Shown here in pieces: positions 11,985-24,706 of a DNA stretch of 64,000 nt (position 1 is its first letter; each line of letters begins with the position of its first letter). Both the position numbers and the translations under genes were made by a program. Source of the DNA: Hydra vulgaris (Eukaryota > Cnidaria > Hydrozoa > Anthoathecata > Hydridae). The notes below the pieces were generated by a model that searched no databases, was not told the origin of the DNA, and saw only the letters and a program-made list of their open reading frames with translations. The DNA lies in contig NC_088921.1 of assembly GCF_038396675.1 (NCBI RefSeq), positions 40,043,501 to 40,107,500 on the forward strand, in the 5' to 3' direction.

Positions 11985-12119
11985 TACAAGATATATATAT
12001 TTTTTTCCTTTTTCTTTGTATAATAATTACAATGAGATGTAAGTATAAAACAAATAGCCGGAGCAAAAAGAGGACATATACTGTCTTATCGCCGAGCCCC
12101 GTTTACATTACCGCCGTTA
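11985..12119 (-). mobile_element. CR1 3' UTR fragment, reverse orientation
   Basis: Read on the reverse strand, the series GGGGCTC, a pyrimidine/purine-rich middle and TTGCTCCGGC matches the layout of the 3' UTR at 3160-3240 (copy A) and 14695-14775 (copy B). It is diverged and has no attached coding part. It ends immediately before the target duplication of the hAT element at 12128. Confidence 0.45.
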
Positions 12120-12336
12120 GTTAATATTAGGGATGTACCAGAATTCCTGCCGGAATTTTTTTCTTATAGATCAATTCTCTTCTGGCTAGACTTTAAAAAT
12201 TTTATACTTTTTTTTATGACATTTGACACAGCTGTGTAAATAAATTAAAAAATAATTATCCTACAGAGCAATGAAGAATGAGCAAAGAAAAGCAGAACAA
12301 GAAATAAATATAATAGCTACAGAAATAAAAAACAAA

Positions 12337-12642
12337 GAATCCATGGATGACAAAGAATCCATGGATGACAAAGAATCCATGGATGACAAAGAATCCATGG
12401 ATGACAAAGGATCCATGGATAACAAAGGATCCATGGATGACAAAGAATCCATGGATGACAAAGAATCCATGGATGACAAAGGATCCATGGATGACAAAGG
12501 ATCCATGGATGACAAAGAATCCATGGATGACAAAGGATCCATGGATGACATAGGATCCATGGATGACAAAGAATCCATGGATGACAAAGGATCCATGGAT
12601 GACAAAGAATCCATGGATGACAAAGGATCCATGGATGACAAT
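12337..12642. repeat. 17-copy 18-bp minisatellite derived from LINE coding sequence
   Basis: The unit GAATCCATGGATGACAAA (variants GGATCC) is repeated 17 times in tandem. In the frame of the downstream reverse transcriptase it reads KDPWMT or KNPWMT and runs directly into ITLIKASKRKQKLY. LINE proteins carry a PWMT-K-x-L-I-K motif at exactly this point, so the array appears to be an in-frame expansion of that motif. One A-to-T change makes TAG in copy 13. Other frames (SMDDKE on +, SMDPLS on -) are open only because the unit is a multiple of three. Confidence 0.9.
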
Positions 12643-14931
12643 AACTTTAATTAAAGCATCAAAAAGAAAACAAAAACTTTACGTAAAATTTTTAAAATCA
12701 AAAAATAAAAATGATGAAAAAATCTACAAAAATTATAAGAAGTTCTTTCAACATAATATAAAAGAAGCAAAAATAAGATATTTTTCTAATCAGCTTGATA
12801 AGCATAAATTCGATATAAAAAGGACTTGGGCTGTTATAAACCAACCACAAAAATTAATTTCCGATAAAAAAAATTATAACTAGTGAAATCAATATATGTC
12901 AAGAATTTAACAAATATTTTGTAAATGTAGGCCCCTCTCTTGCTTCTAACATTGCGCAACCAAATAAAACAATTAATAATTTTTTGGGAGAAAAACTTAA
13001 CACTAGTATAAATAATGAAAAGATAACTAAACTTGAATTTAATAAAGCAATTTTTAAACTTAAACGCAACAAGTCCTGTGGATATGATGGTATTTCCAGT
13101 AATGTAGCTATTTATGTTATGTACAGCATTTGTAAACCATTATTTTACTTAATATCATCTTCATTTGAAAATAGTATATTCCCTGACAAACTTAAATTAG
13201 CCAAAAGTAATCCCATTCTCAAAAAAGGTGATAGCAATAATATTTCTAACTACCGACCTATTTCTCTACTCCCAGTTTTTTCAAAAGTATATGAGAGAGT
13301 AATTTATAATAGAGTTAATAAGTACTTTACATTAAACAATTTATTATACAAAAATAAGTTTGGATTTCAAAGCGATTGCTCTACTGAACATGCTATTATT
13401 AAACTTGCTGACAAAATATATAAGTCGTTTGATAGTGATGAACTGGTATTAGGAGTTTTTATTGATCTTTCCAAGGCCTTTGATACAGTTGATCACAGTA
13501 TTTTACTTTCCAAGCTAAAATATTACGGCATAATAGGCTCAACATTTAAGTGAATTCAAAGCTACTTGTCTAACAGAAAGCAATTTGTACTACTAGAAAA
13601 GTCAGGAGCTCTTGATATTAGGTGTGGAGTTCCTCAGGGTTCAATCCTAGGTCCATTATTGTTTTTAATATATATTAACGATATGCATAAAGCTTCTCAA
13701 AAAATATCTACAATTATGTATGCTGACGATACAAATTAATTTTTTAATCATCCTTATGCAAAGACTTTGTCTGAAACTATGAATATTGAACTCAAAAATT
13801 GCAACCTCTGGTTTATAGCACATAAATTATCCCTAAATTGTAAAAAAACCAGCTTTATTCTATTTCATAAAAAATACAATCAATTAATTTTCCGTTAAAG
13901 CTGCCTAAACTGTTTATTAACAAAAATCAAATTAAACGTGAAAAATACACCAAATATTGGTCTTCTTGAAACAAAGGTGGCCTCTGTAATAGGTGTTTTG
14001 TATAAGTCAAGACCTTTTTTCGATAGTAAATCACGTAATATGCTTTACTTTATTCTTGTACATAGTCAGCTTTTGTACGCAAATATTGTATGGGCCAGCA
14101 CCCATAAAACTAAATTGCTAAATTTGCAAAGTCTGCAAAACCATCCATGCAAAGCAATTAATTATTTAAATAGGTTAGTAAACCCGGCCCCAGTGATGAA
14201 AAGCATGATGGTTCTAGATATTGAGAAACTTGACACATTACAGATATTAATTTTTATGTATAAGTATAAAAACAATCTTCTACCAAGCGTTTTTTCAGAT
14301 AACTTTCTTATATCATTTTCTGAAAAATATAATCTGTGTTCAAATACCAGGAACGACTATCAACTAGGAAAAACTAAATCACAGCAGTCAAGTTTTCTAA
14401 TTACAAACCGTGGCCCATCAATATGGAATCGTTTTCAAAAAAAAAATAAACAACAAACTAAAATGCATCTCCTTAATTTCTGACATATATATTATAGTTT
14501 ACAGTATTTGTTTTCAGATTTTTTTGTATTTTTTCTTTTTATTTATCTTTTATTTTTTTCTTCTTCTTATGTGTTTTAATTTTATTTAATCTATTTTTTT
14601 TGTGTGTTTTTTACACACACAAAAAAAAAGAGTTTTGCTTTATTAAATTTTTTATTTTTCTTTAAAAATTAAAGTGTTTTTTTATTTTTATTTCAATGAG
14701 TGACTAAAGAGGCTCTATGAAAAGGTTGTGGTGATAAACGCATCATCCTTACCCTCTTTGAGTCCCTGACTGATTATAACAGTATATATATATTATAAAT
14801 TAAAAAGATTAAAAACGTTTTTTATAAAGGTTTTTTATGTTAACGATGTTATTTATTTTATATGAAAAATTGTAATATTGTTTAATCAGCGAAATAAAAG
14901 TTAAAAATAAATAAATAAATAAATAAAAAAG
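12643..14931 (+). mobile_element. CR1/jockey-like LINE, 5'-truncated, broken reverse transcriptase (copy B)
   Basis: The element starts at the linker before the reverse transcriptase (ITLIKASKRKQKLY, KRTWAVINQ) and continues with NKSCGYDGIS, NYRPISLLPVFSK, FIDLSKAFDTVDH (motif A), CGVPQGSILGPLLF (motif B) and MYADDTN (motif C, both Asp present). The thumb and tail run to a natural end near 14483. Frames are broken near 12882 and 13551 (TGA replacing a likely Trp), after MYADDTN, and near 13880-13940. The endonuclease is missing. The 3' UTR contains the segment with GGCTCTATGAAAAGG and TTTGAGTCCC also seen in copy A, and ends in an (AAAT)n tail at about 14905-14931. It cannot move by itself. 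Confidence 0.85.
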
Positions 14932-15036
14932 TAAACGTAGGTAAAAAAAAAACAAATGCAATTTTTATAAATGTATTTGCAGTACTAATATTTCTGCAAA
15001 TAAAATTACATTTGTATTTTTTACCTAGGTTTACCT
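14932..15036. repeat. Imperfect inverted repeat at the LINE/hAT junction
   Basis: GTAAACGTAGGTAAAAAA at the left and the inverted match of TTTTTTACCTAGGTTTAC at the right enclose about 70 bp. It could be a small foldback insertion or part of the inner hAT end. Confidence 0.5.
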
Positions 15037-15195
15037 TTAGTTCTTCATTGCTCTGTAGAATAATGATTTTTTGATTTATTTACACAGCTTGTGCCACAAG
15101 TCATAAAAAAAAGTAAAAAAAAATTCCAGTCAGAAGCGAATTGATCTAAAAAACACGAATTCCGGCCGGAATTCGGGTACATCCCTAGTTAATAC

Positions 15196-15668
15196 TATTT
15201 CAAAAATTAACAATCAAACAAAAAATTAAAAAAAAAAAAAGAAATCAAGTAAATTACTAATTCAACGCAGATACTACAAACGCTAAACAATATGATAAAA
15301 CATTAAAAATTTATAGTATAAAATAAAAATACTATAATTTTTTTTATTTTAATACGAAATAAAAGGCAGAGGATCAACACAAAAACGAGTAGTGATGACT
15401 TTTTCGGTTTAGTTTTTTTTTTTCTTGTTTTAAAAGAGATATTTAAATTCAAAATTTTTTCTTATAAGAAACGTTCTACATTCTCTTTTGAATTTTCTAA
15501 AGAGAAATTCAGAAGAGTTTTAGTTTTAATAATATTTTGAATTTTTCCATAGAAATGGTCCACGATATTGGATTTGAAATGAATTGAGTTTTAGATAAAA
15601 CCGTGGAATAACAAATTTATCATTTAAAAATTTAAAAGTTTATGAGAAATTTTGGTAAAGTAAGAGTA
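15196..15668. other. AT-rich spacer
   Basis: Nothing beyond A- and T-rich sequence can be supported here. Confidence 0.4.
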
Positions 15669-15840
15669 AAAGATATAAGGAGATAAACCACGCTTTGACT
15701 TAAACATGAATAAAGATATAAGGAGATAAACCACGCTTTGATTTAAACATGAATAAAGATATAAGGAGATAAACCACGCTTTGATTTAAACATGAATAAA
15801 GATATAAGGAGATAAACCACGCTTTGATTTAAACATGAAT
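15669..15840. repeat. Four 43-bp tandem copies
   Basis: The unit starting AAAGATATAAGGAGATAAAC is repeated four times head to tail with a single C/T difference in the first copy. It ends 18 bp before the Tigger element. No unique spacers are present, so it is not a CRISPR. Confidence 0.95.
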
Positions 15841-15858
15841 AGCATAACTTGGTATATA

Positions 15859-18076
15859 CAGTCGACTCTCGATATCTCGAATACTTGATATCTCGAACTT
15901 TTGAGTATCTCGAACTTTTTTAGCGGTCCCATGGACATAACGTACTAGTTTAGGCTAAAATCCTCTCGATATCTCGAACCTTATTATCTCGAACTTTTTG
16001 GTATCTCGAACAATATTTTCGGTCCACAGGGCAATTTTCTCTCGTTATCTCGAACTTTTCAACATTTTTTTTTTCAAAAATGTTTTAATAAAATTTAATT
16101 TTTTTAAATTCCAATTTTCGAAAAAAAAAAAAATTTAATTCGATTTTTAAATTCGATTTTTTTTAAGAATCGAATTTCTGAAAAGTTTTCCTTTAATATA
16201 TAATTTATTCTTTTTGTCAAACGCAGCAACATGCCGCTCGTTAAACGAAAACTCACGAACAAATCTATAATAGAAAAATGCAAGGCATTAAAAGACCCAG
16301 AGACTGGGACGTCTAACAAAGAGGTTGCCAAAAAGTATGGAGTCTGAAAGAACACATTATCAACCTGGATTAAAAATAAAACCAAGTTATTAACCTCACT
16401 GGAAAAAAATGGCACAAAATCTAAACGGAAGAAACTTCGTAGTGGTAATTTCAAAAATGTAGACAAGGCCATATACACGTGGTTCGTTGCAAAAAGAAGT
16501 CAACGAGTACCAATTGATGGTACCATACTAAAAGAAAAGGCACTAAAATTCGCAGAAGCATTAGGAGAGTTGGATTTTAAAGCATCTGATTGTTGGTTTC
16601 ATAATTGGAAAGAAAGGTCAGTTAAATTTTGTCAAATCTTATTCAATTTTAATATAAACAAATAACATGTATCTGTTTATATTTAATTTATTTAGTTTTT
16701 TAAACGTGTAATTAAAATTCAATTATTCTGTTCCTATTCTTAGGAACGGCATCAGCTTTAAAATAATCTCAGGCGAAAGTGCCGCCGTGACGAATAATAT
16801 GACTGCTTCGTGGAATGAAACTACACTTCCAAGATTGCTTTTGAATTACAAGCTTGAAAACATTTTCAATGCCGATGAGTTTGGACTATTTTACCAGTGC
16901 CTACCAAACAAAACATACCATTTATCACGAGAAAAACGTTTTGAGGGAAAAAATAGTAAAGTCAGACTAACAGGCATAGCAGCAGGGAGTGCAACGGGAG
17001 AAAAATTACCTATGTTATTGGAAAATCTAAAAACCCACGGTGTTTTAAGCACATTAAACAACTTCCTTGCACATATAAAAATCAGCTAAAAAGTTGGATG
17101 ACCGGAGACCTTTTTACAGAATGGGTAATGAAACTTGACTCATTTTTTCGTGCTAAAGACAGGAAAGTAGCACTCCTGGTGGATAACTGTTCTGCCCACC
17201 CACTCATTGAAGGGCTAAGCAACATCAACCTAATATTTTTCCCCCCTAACACCACATCTGTCCTTCAGCCCATGGATCAAGGCGTAATACGAAGTCCTAA
17301 AGCTCATTATCGTCACAAAATTATGCGTTTGTGTATCAAGGCTGTCGATAATAACGAACCCATGCTAAAAATTTCTATACTTCAAGCAATGAAAGATCTT
17401 GTTTCTTCGTGGAATGCTGTGTCGAAGGAGACTGTCATCAACTGCTTTAAAAAAGCTGGTATCAGCAAAACAAACAAGAGTATTGAAGAAGCTGATGATG
17501 ATCATTCTTTTAAATTTTTGACAGAAGAACTTAACCGTTTGCGAGAGTTTGATCCTCGTGCCGTCCAAGAAGATCTCTCAGCGGAATCTTACATTGGTTT
17601 AGATTGCGATGTAGTAACCACCGGTTCACTTGCTACTGATGCTGAAATTATTGCTCAGATTTTAGACCCTAATTTTGAAAACGACGATAATGAAGTTGAA
17701 GATAGCGTTGACGAAGCTATTGACGTCGAAGCCCCGCCACGCCCATCTGATATTCAATTAGAAATTGCTTTTGAAACAATTCAAAATGCTTCGCTATACA
17801 GCTCAAAATACGGAAATGAAATACAATCCCTAGCACTAAAACTTGAGGATTTAATGAAGATGGAAAAGATGGATAATTTAAAGCAATATCAGATAACAGA
17901 TTTTTTCCAAAAGTTGTAGTTTTTGTTGTTAATGATTTTTGTCAGAAAAATAACTTGTTTTAATGAAAGTCGGGCACTTTTATTTATTTTCAACCCTTTT
18001 CTTGATATCTCGAACTCTCGATATCTCGAACTTTTTTTCCGGTCCCCTTAGTGTTCGAGATATCGAGAGTCGACTG
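15859..18076 (+). mobile_element. Tigger/pogo-type DNA transposon, 2218 bp
   Basis: Inverted ends CAGTCGACTCTCGATATCTC are flanked by TA on both sides (15857-15858 and 18077-18078), the pogo/Tigger target duplication. The sequence TATCTCGAAC recurs many times within about 200 bp of the left end and about 80 bp of the right end, suggesting multiple transposase-binding sites. It carries one transposase gene, now broken. Confidence 0.92.
16231..17919 (+). pseudogene. Tigger transposase (CENP-B HTH plus DDE), broken
   Basis: The protein starts MPLVKRKLTNKSIIEKCKAL, with a pogo/CENP-B-type helix-turn-helix (NKEVAKKYGV, then NTLSTWIKN). The second DNA-binding part follows (KALKFAEALGELDFKASDCW). 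A GT-AG intron fits at 16617-16743, joining WKER to NGISFKIISGE. The DDE catalytic residues lie in NADEFGLFY, VALLVDNCSAH and PPNTTSVLQPMDQG. The C-terminus is an acidic tail ending near 17919. Two lesions are visible: TGA within the HTH (GV-stop-KNTLSTW, about 16345) and a frameshift near 17010-17020, after which the expected KNPRCFKHIKQL frame resumes. It is closer to CENP-B/jerky-like Tigger proteins than to mariner. Confidence 0.9.
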
Positions 18077-18104
18077 TATTAAGCTTATAAACATTGAGTG
18101 CATT

Positions 18105-18525
18105 AGTTTTCTTTAAAAGAGATTCTCCGTTAACAGTTCTGTTAACGCCAAATATAATCCTGCATGCGTTTTATTTTTTTATAAGTTTTTTTAAGTTTTC
18201 CATTGTTAGTACTTCCCCATGCAATATTGCAATAGGAAAGATAACTATAAATAAATGAATTTTTTTTTTTTTAAAGACTCAATATTTAGACAGGTTTAAC
18301 TCTATATAGCACAGAAATATTTTCAATAGATTTAATATGATATTTCCATGATATAAATTCATCTAATGTCGCTCCAAGGAATTTAAAAGTTGATTTTATT
18401 TAATAACTGTATTATTTATAAACAGATTGGGTAATTTTAAAGGAAAGTAACCTCTACTAGGTTTGTGGAAAAAAATAATATTAGTTTTCTCTACTTTTTA
18501 TATTTAATGAAAGTTTATTACTTTA
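18105..18525 (-). mobile_element. LINE reverse transcriptase fragment (thumb region)
   Basis: The reverse strand encodes, with stops and shifts, KFLGATLDEFISWKYHI, then LSYCNIAWGSTNN, then MQDYIW, the usual order downstream of the YADD motif in CR1/jockey/L2-like reverse transcriptases. The catalytic part and the ends are absent. Confidence 0.6.
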
Positions 18526-18589
18526 TAAAATTATTAAAAAAATAATAAATATAAAATTAATTACCCAACTTTGTCGATTATCCTGTCTA

Positions 18590-19105
18590 GAAATAAAATC
18601 TAGATTAACGTTTAGAACAGGCCCCATTAAACGTCGAAATTCAAACGTATTTTTGACGTCTGTTAAATTTATTTCAGATTTAGTATTTTAAAACGTTTTT
18701 AAACGTATATAAAGAGTCTAAATTTAGTATAATATATTTTAAATATATATATGTGTACGTTTTGAGTCGCTCTTGTTACTATTTTATTAAAAATAATTGA
18801 CAGTGCATTTCATTGTCTTACTTAACGATGTAACGTATTACACTTTAAAATGTCACTTAATAAATGTGTAAACAAATTAATAAATTTGAAATGTCTATTA
18901 AACGTTTACAAAATTAAAACATGTTTAATAGCCAATATTGTAAACGTTTAATCGACGTTTAATATACGTTAAATTATTAGGTTTGTGATGAATGCTTTTA
19001 TTATTTTAATGTATACGTTTATTAAACGTGTACTAAACGCGTAGAAAAATGAATTACGTTAGTAATTATAAACGTTTAATCGATGTTTAATCAACGTATA
19101 CATAA
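18590..19105. repeat. Cluster of TTAAACGT / ACGTTTAA motifs
   Basis: AAACGT or its complement occurs more than a dozen times in about 500 bp (for example ACGTTTAATCGACGTTTAAT near 18945-18965 and AAACGTTTAATCGATG near 19070), in both orientations. It resembles the internally repetitive ACGTTG elements nearby, but terminal repeats could not be fixed. Confidence 0.5.
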
Positions 19106-19379
19106 AAAAAAGCTTGAGGCGCTGATCCAAATCAGCCGCCGTTTTTACTAAGTACACCAATATACTAATAAAGAAATAATTTAGGCGTTTTGAGTTCTCT
19201 AAATTAATATTCAATTTCAAAGTACAGCGGCAGACAATTTTTGCCTTTGTAAGTAGTATTTTGCAAATACTAAAATAACCTAAATGTTAGTAACCAGTTA
19301 ATGTATTTAGTGAAATTTTAATTAACTCCTAATTAATTTTATAAGCAAACAGTCTGTAGCTGTTAACATTAGGAAATCT

Positions 19380-20095
19380 TGCTTGAACTATCTTTTGATT
19401 CTGCAATAAATTATGCGGAGGAATACATAGAAGTCAAAATAATATTTCATGTGAATTTCTCTTGGTTGTGTTTTCCAATCATACAGCGTATAAAAGTTAC
19501 ATGATCATTCAAAACTTTTATCGATTCTTCGCTCTTTATATTTTTTATCATGCAATTAATAAATATTTTCCAAATGAACTGCAGCACATAAGTACCAAAC
19601 AAATATCCATTCATCCCGGAACTTATAAAGAATTACGAACAGCTCACAAATAATTTCAAGAATGGTAAAGAAGTGATTACTGAAACAGCAGAATGACGTG
19701 ATGATATGAAACTTCTATTTCATTTAAATCGGGTATTCCTTCTTTTGAAGAACCTGGAGTATTTCCTAAAATGAATTTTTAGAAAATACCTAAATTAAAT
19801 AATGCAAGATAGAATTCCCAACCAATACTAGTTCTTTTGGCACTTATTCTTTTACCAGAGAAAAGAGATTTACTACTCGACATTTGTAGATTCATCTCTT
19901 ACAGATGGACGGGCCATTGGTGACCAAGTGATGCAGATGATTATCGAAATCCATGTAGCACAGCAACGAAAAATTGTTAAACTAATGAAAAAGTTTTGCA
20001 ATCAGGAACTGTTACGACTCGAAATTCCCAGAACAAATCAGTGTACAGAAAGAGCAATTAAGTGTCTTCAAGATCTTTTTGGCATCTGTAAAAAG
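19380..20095 (+). pseudogene. Decayed coding region, unrecognised
   Basis: The clearest part is open from about 19890 to 20096 and encodes DSSLTDGRAIGDQVMQMIIE, followed by a basic helical stretch and PRTNQCTERAIKCLQDLFG. Upstream segments in the same direction look coding-like but contain stops. The final part loosely resembles a domain seen in repetitive unassigned ORFs of cnidarians and insects (pattern ERxxKxx). It is more likely a mobile-element relic than a host exon. Confidence 0.3.
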
Positions 20096-20315
20096 TAAGA
20101 GAACCTCTAAAGGAGATTTATTTAGTCAAACAAAGCACAAGAATTATATAATATGCTTTAATTAAGCTAAATACTACACATCATTTTTTCGAAATATACA
20201 ATAGCTATTCAGACTTGTAGAATTGTTATTTAAGTTTGTAATTTTATATTTATTTGTAATTTAGAGTGTTATAATATAACAATGAACTGAAAAAATGCTT
20301 AAAAGCTACATATTA

Positions 20316-20660
20316 CCCAGTGGGCAAAATGACGTTGAAATAACGTTGAAACAACGTCGCAAACCGACGAAATGCAATGTTGAAACAACGTTGAAATTTG
20401 GTAGAATTGGAAACAAAATCCGATGTTGAAAACCACGATGTCGAAACAACGTCGATGAAAACGTTGTTTCAACGTTGTTATAACGTCTTATCGACTACAT
20501 ATCATCCATTTTTCAACTTCGATAAAATGAAAATTAAAAGTTCAACGTTGAAATTACGTTGTTTTAACGTCTTATCGACAATATATCAACCATATATGGT
20601 TGATATATTGTCGATAAGACGTTAAAACAACGTTCAAACAACCTAATTTCAACGTTAAAT
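20316..20660. mobile_element. ACGTTG-rich inverted-repeat element end with 78-bp perfect palindrome
   Basis: The left boundary CCCAGTGGGCAAAATGACG is preceded by TTA. Inside, AACGTTGAAACAACG-type words recur. Positions 20556-20633 form a perfect 78-bp palindrome centred on CCATATATGG. A matching end (inverted CCCAGTGGACACACGACG, followed by TTA) lies at 24129, so 20316-24129 may once have been one element, now filled with other repeats. Confidence 0.55.
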
Positions 20661-21414
20661 TTTGGTCATTTGATAAAAATTATACAGCCTATTGGATACA
20701 ACTTATATCCAATAGGCTGCAGCCATGTTAAATTGTCATCGTTAACATGTTAAATTGTCTCGACTTGGATTGCGATAATAAATTATCTCGATTGGATTGA
20801 AAACAATAAAAAAGCAATATTTTGCGCTAAAAGTAGTGTATTTCATGTTCAAAATATTATTTTAAGGGAGTTTATATAAGAAATAGATAGAATGTTAACA
20901 TTTTATATATAGATTTTATATTAAAATATTCGAATCGTCATTTACGCACCGACCGCCACCATTAGATCTGTCGGGTGCATTATTTCAACAAACTCATGAT
21001 ATCTGTTCTGACTTCAGCAACCGCAGCAGTCGCTTTACTAAGCATGACGCTCTCTATAAAAAAAGGTATTGCCTGAGTAATTTGCAACAAGTACAGCAAG
21101 AACTTGAAATTAATGTAGCACCAAATCATCAAATTGTGTTTTTCAATAACAGATAACATTACTCATGACTTACCAACAATAACCTTACAAATGTTTGTGC
21201 CTTAAAATTTCTCTTTACCCTTGCCACCAGCCATGTTGAACTTGATTGTAAACCATTGGTCATCAACCTACAACAAAAATTTATTATTTTTATTAATACA
21301 TTAAACTTTGATACAATATCAGGTTAGGTAGCCCAATGGCACCGCGTATACCGCGGAATTCCGAATGGTTTTAAAATTTCAAAAATTCAATGACTTTTTT
21401 TTTTGTAGAAATAG

Positions 21415-22252
<838 letters not shown>

Positions 22253-22263
22253 TTTATATATAT

Positions 22264-22600
<337 letters not shown>

Positions 22601-22782
22601 ATTTGGGAAGAGCGGAAGGAAAAAATTTCTTTTGACTTTCGTCCAACATTTGCGAGTTGTCAGAAAGTTAAAACCATTAATTTAATAACAAACTGATTGT
22701 TTTTTAAAAATGCAAATTTATTAGACCAGAATGTTTTTAGAAACATTGGAGTTTGCTCCATGTCTGGAAGTTAGCTATCTCA

Positions 22783-22975
22783 TGCGCGGAGTGTTTCTAC
22801 ATCGACTATCTTATAGCCTGACTCGCAAGGGAGTGCTGCTACATCGGCTGACAAATAGCCTGACTCGCAAGGGAGTGCTGCTACATCGACTGACAAATAG
22901 CCTGACTCGCAACGGAGTGCTACTACATCTACTATCTTTTAGCCTGACCCGCAAGGGAGTATTGCTACATCGACT
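22783..22975. repeat. 42-bp minisatellite, 4-5 units
   Basis: Units with CTGACTCGCAAGGGAGTGCT and CTACATCGACTGACAAATAG repeat head to tail. The 42-bp length keeps a frame open that reads SLTRKGVLLHRLTN per unit. It is far richer in G+C than its surroundings. A coding role is not supported. Confidence 0.85.
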
Positions 22976-23090
22976 GAGGGTTTGGTTGGGACAGGCAGTC
23001 TATCAATTAATAAAAAAAATAATTCCGGTCTTGCATTTTAATTTTTACTTTTTGTCAACAAAAAATGGACTTTCTGACAACATATAAGAG

Positions 23091-23093
<3 letters not shown>

Positions 23094-23152
<59 letters not shown>
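23094..23152. repeat. (TA)n array
   Basis: Uninterrupted TA of about 58 bp between the minisatellite and duplicated segment copy 2. Confidence 0.98.
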
Positions 23153-23155
<3 letters not shown>

Positions 23156-23169
23156 AGTGGAAGTTTTTA

Positions 23170-23325
23170 GAATAAAATAGCTAAATTAAAATAACATAAA
23201 ACACACTGTTTAGTTATATAGTGCGTGATTCTTCACCATTTAGTAAACTTGGCATCGATGTTCATTTTCACGGTATATATTATATATGTATATTTATTTA
23301 TATATTTATATATACATATAATATA

Positions 23326-23405
<80 letters not shown>

Positions 23406-23520
23406 CATATGATATATACATAAAATGTATGATATGTTAATAATATATCATATAGACTGTAATAATCATAATACTATATTATAGTATTTTTATTATTGTT
23501 ATTATTATTGTTATTATTTT
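23170..23520. repeat. Duplicated segment, copy 2
   Basis: It repeats 22264-22600 in the same orientation, with its own longer TA array (about 23276-23404). The TA array is the most length-variable part, as expected for slippage after duplication. Confidence 0.9.
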
Positions 23521-23530
23521 TATATTTACA

Positions 23531-23531
23531 A

Positions 23532-23629
<98 letters not shown>
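23531..23629. repeat. (TA)n array
   Basis: About 98 bp of TA with one TTTA/ATAAA start. Confidence 0.98.
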
Positions 23630-23969
23630 CATTGATAATATATATTTTATATTTATATAATATAAAATTAGTATAGTCAAATATAATAACATACATAGTA
23701 AAACAATTTAATCAAACTCTAAAAAACTATTTACTTTAACAAACTCTAAAACAAATTCAAGCAAATTCTTTATGCAATACACACTGATGAAATAAAAAGA
23801 AAGATCTATTTAATATTTATCACTAATGCATCGCAAATTAAGCAATGTGGTATCGTTAAATTGACAAACTCAAAACCTTATGAAATGGCAATAGATGGCC
23901 TAATCAATGACTCGTAAAGTCACGCATGCGTATTTGAGTTCTCAAAATGCAAAACGAACGGTGAAACTC

Positions 23970-24129
23970 ATAATATAGACGTTGAATTAACGTTGATTCA
24001 ACGTCGCGTTAAGTTAGTCGTTTTCAACGAATTTTCAACGTTGATAAAATGTTGATTTTTGGTTATATGATGTCGCGACTAAAAATCAACCGTAAATCAA
24101 CGTTGAAATTACGTCGTGTGTCCACTGGG
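23970..24129. mobile_element. ACGTTG-rich element, right end
   Basis: ACGTTGAATTAACGTTGATT and related words recur up to the boundary CCACTGGG at 24129. The boundary is the inverted match of 20316 and has the same TTA flank. Confidence 0.5.
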
Positions 24130-24597
24130 TTAACTCTCCAATTAAAAAAATTAGAATTAAAAAATAACGATCATAAAATTGTTTAGAATTTTATCCATAC
24201 GCATATATGGATATATGGTTTCTTGATGACAAGACCATCTGGTCCTCTGCAAGTTTCCCGCGTTCTTTTAATAATAATGATACCATGCAGTTATATTTTT
24301 TGTATTCTATAAATTTTTGAGATTTTATATTTTCTCTTACCATCATATATTTTATAAACATTGTAAATTTGTATCAGTTATATAGATAGAATCACAACAT
24401 TGTAAAGATAAAAGAACAAAAAAAAAAAAAAAATACATGTATGGATAAAATTTCAAATATATAGGGTAAATTTGAATTTTTGGTTTGCGGGTGACCTTTT
24501 ATAACAAGAAAATCAAATTACTATTTTTTTATAAGTTTTGTACAAATATTAAACGATTTATGACCCAGGTAAACGAGGTCAAAAAATTGTCATATCC

Positions 24598-24706
<109 letters not shown>

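Larger units (their letters stand above)
12128..15187. mobile_element. hAT-type element with about 160-bp terminal inverted repeats, interrupted by a CR1
   Basis: The left end reads TAGGGATGTACCAGAATTCC and the right end inverted reads TAGGGATGTACCCGAATTCC. The similarity continues inward for about 160 bp through the GACACAGCTGTGTAAATAAA region to ACAGAGCAATGAAG. The flanks GTTAATAT (12120-12127) and GTTAATAC (15188-15195) are an 8-bp duplication with one change. No transposase of its own is visible. The fragment at 50.75-50.95 kb links the same inner end sequence to a hAT transposase C-terminus, which supports the classification. Most of the inside is a LINE. Confidence 0.8.

Noticed and set aside
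12261-12654. Open frames reading SMDDKE on + and SMDPLS on - through the 18-bp array
   Set aside because: They are alternative frames of a repeat whose length is a multiple of three; the frame that continues into a known protein is KDPWMT.
15669-15840. Four direct repeats resembling a CRISPR array
   Set aside because: The copies are contiguous with no spacers and the context is eukaryotic.
21310-21360. tRNA-like phrase GTAGCCCAATGGCACCGCG
   Set aside because: No box B or cloverleaf could be formed; it may be a SINE fragment but evidence is too thin.
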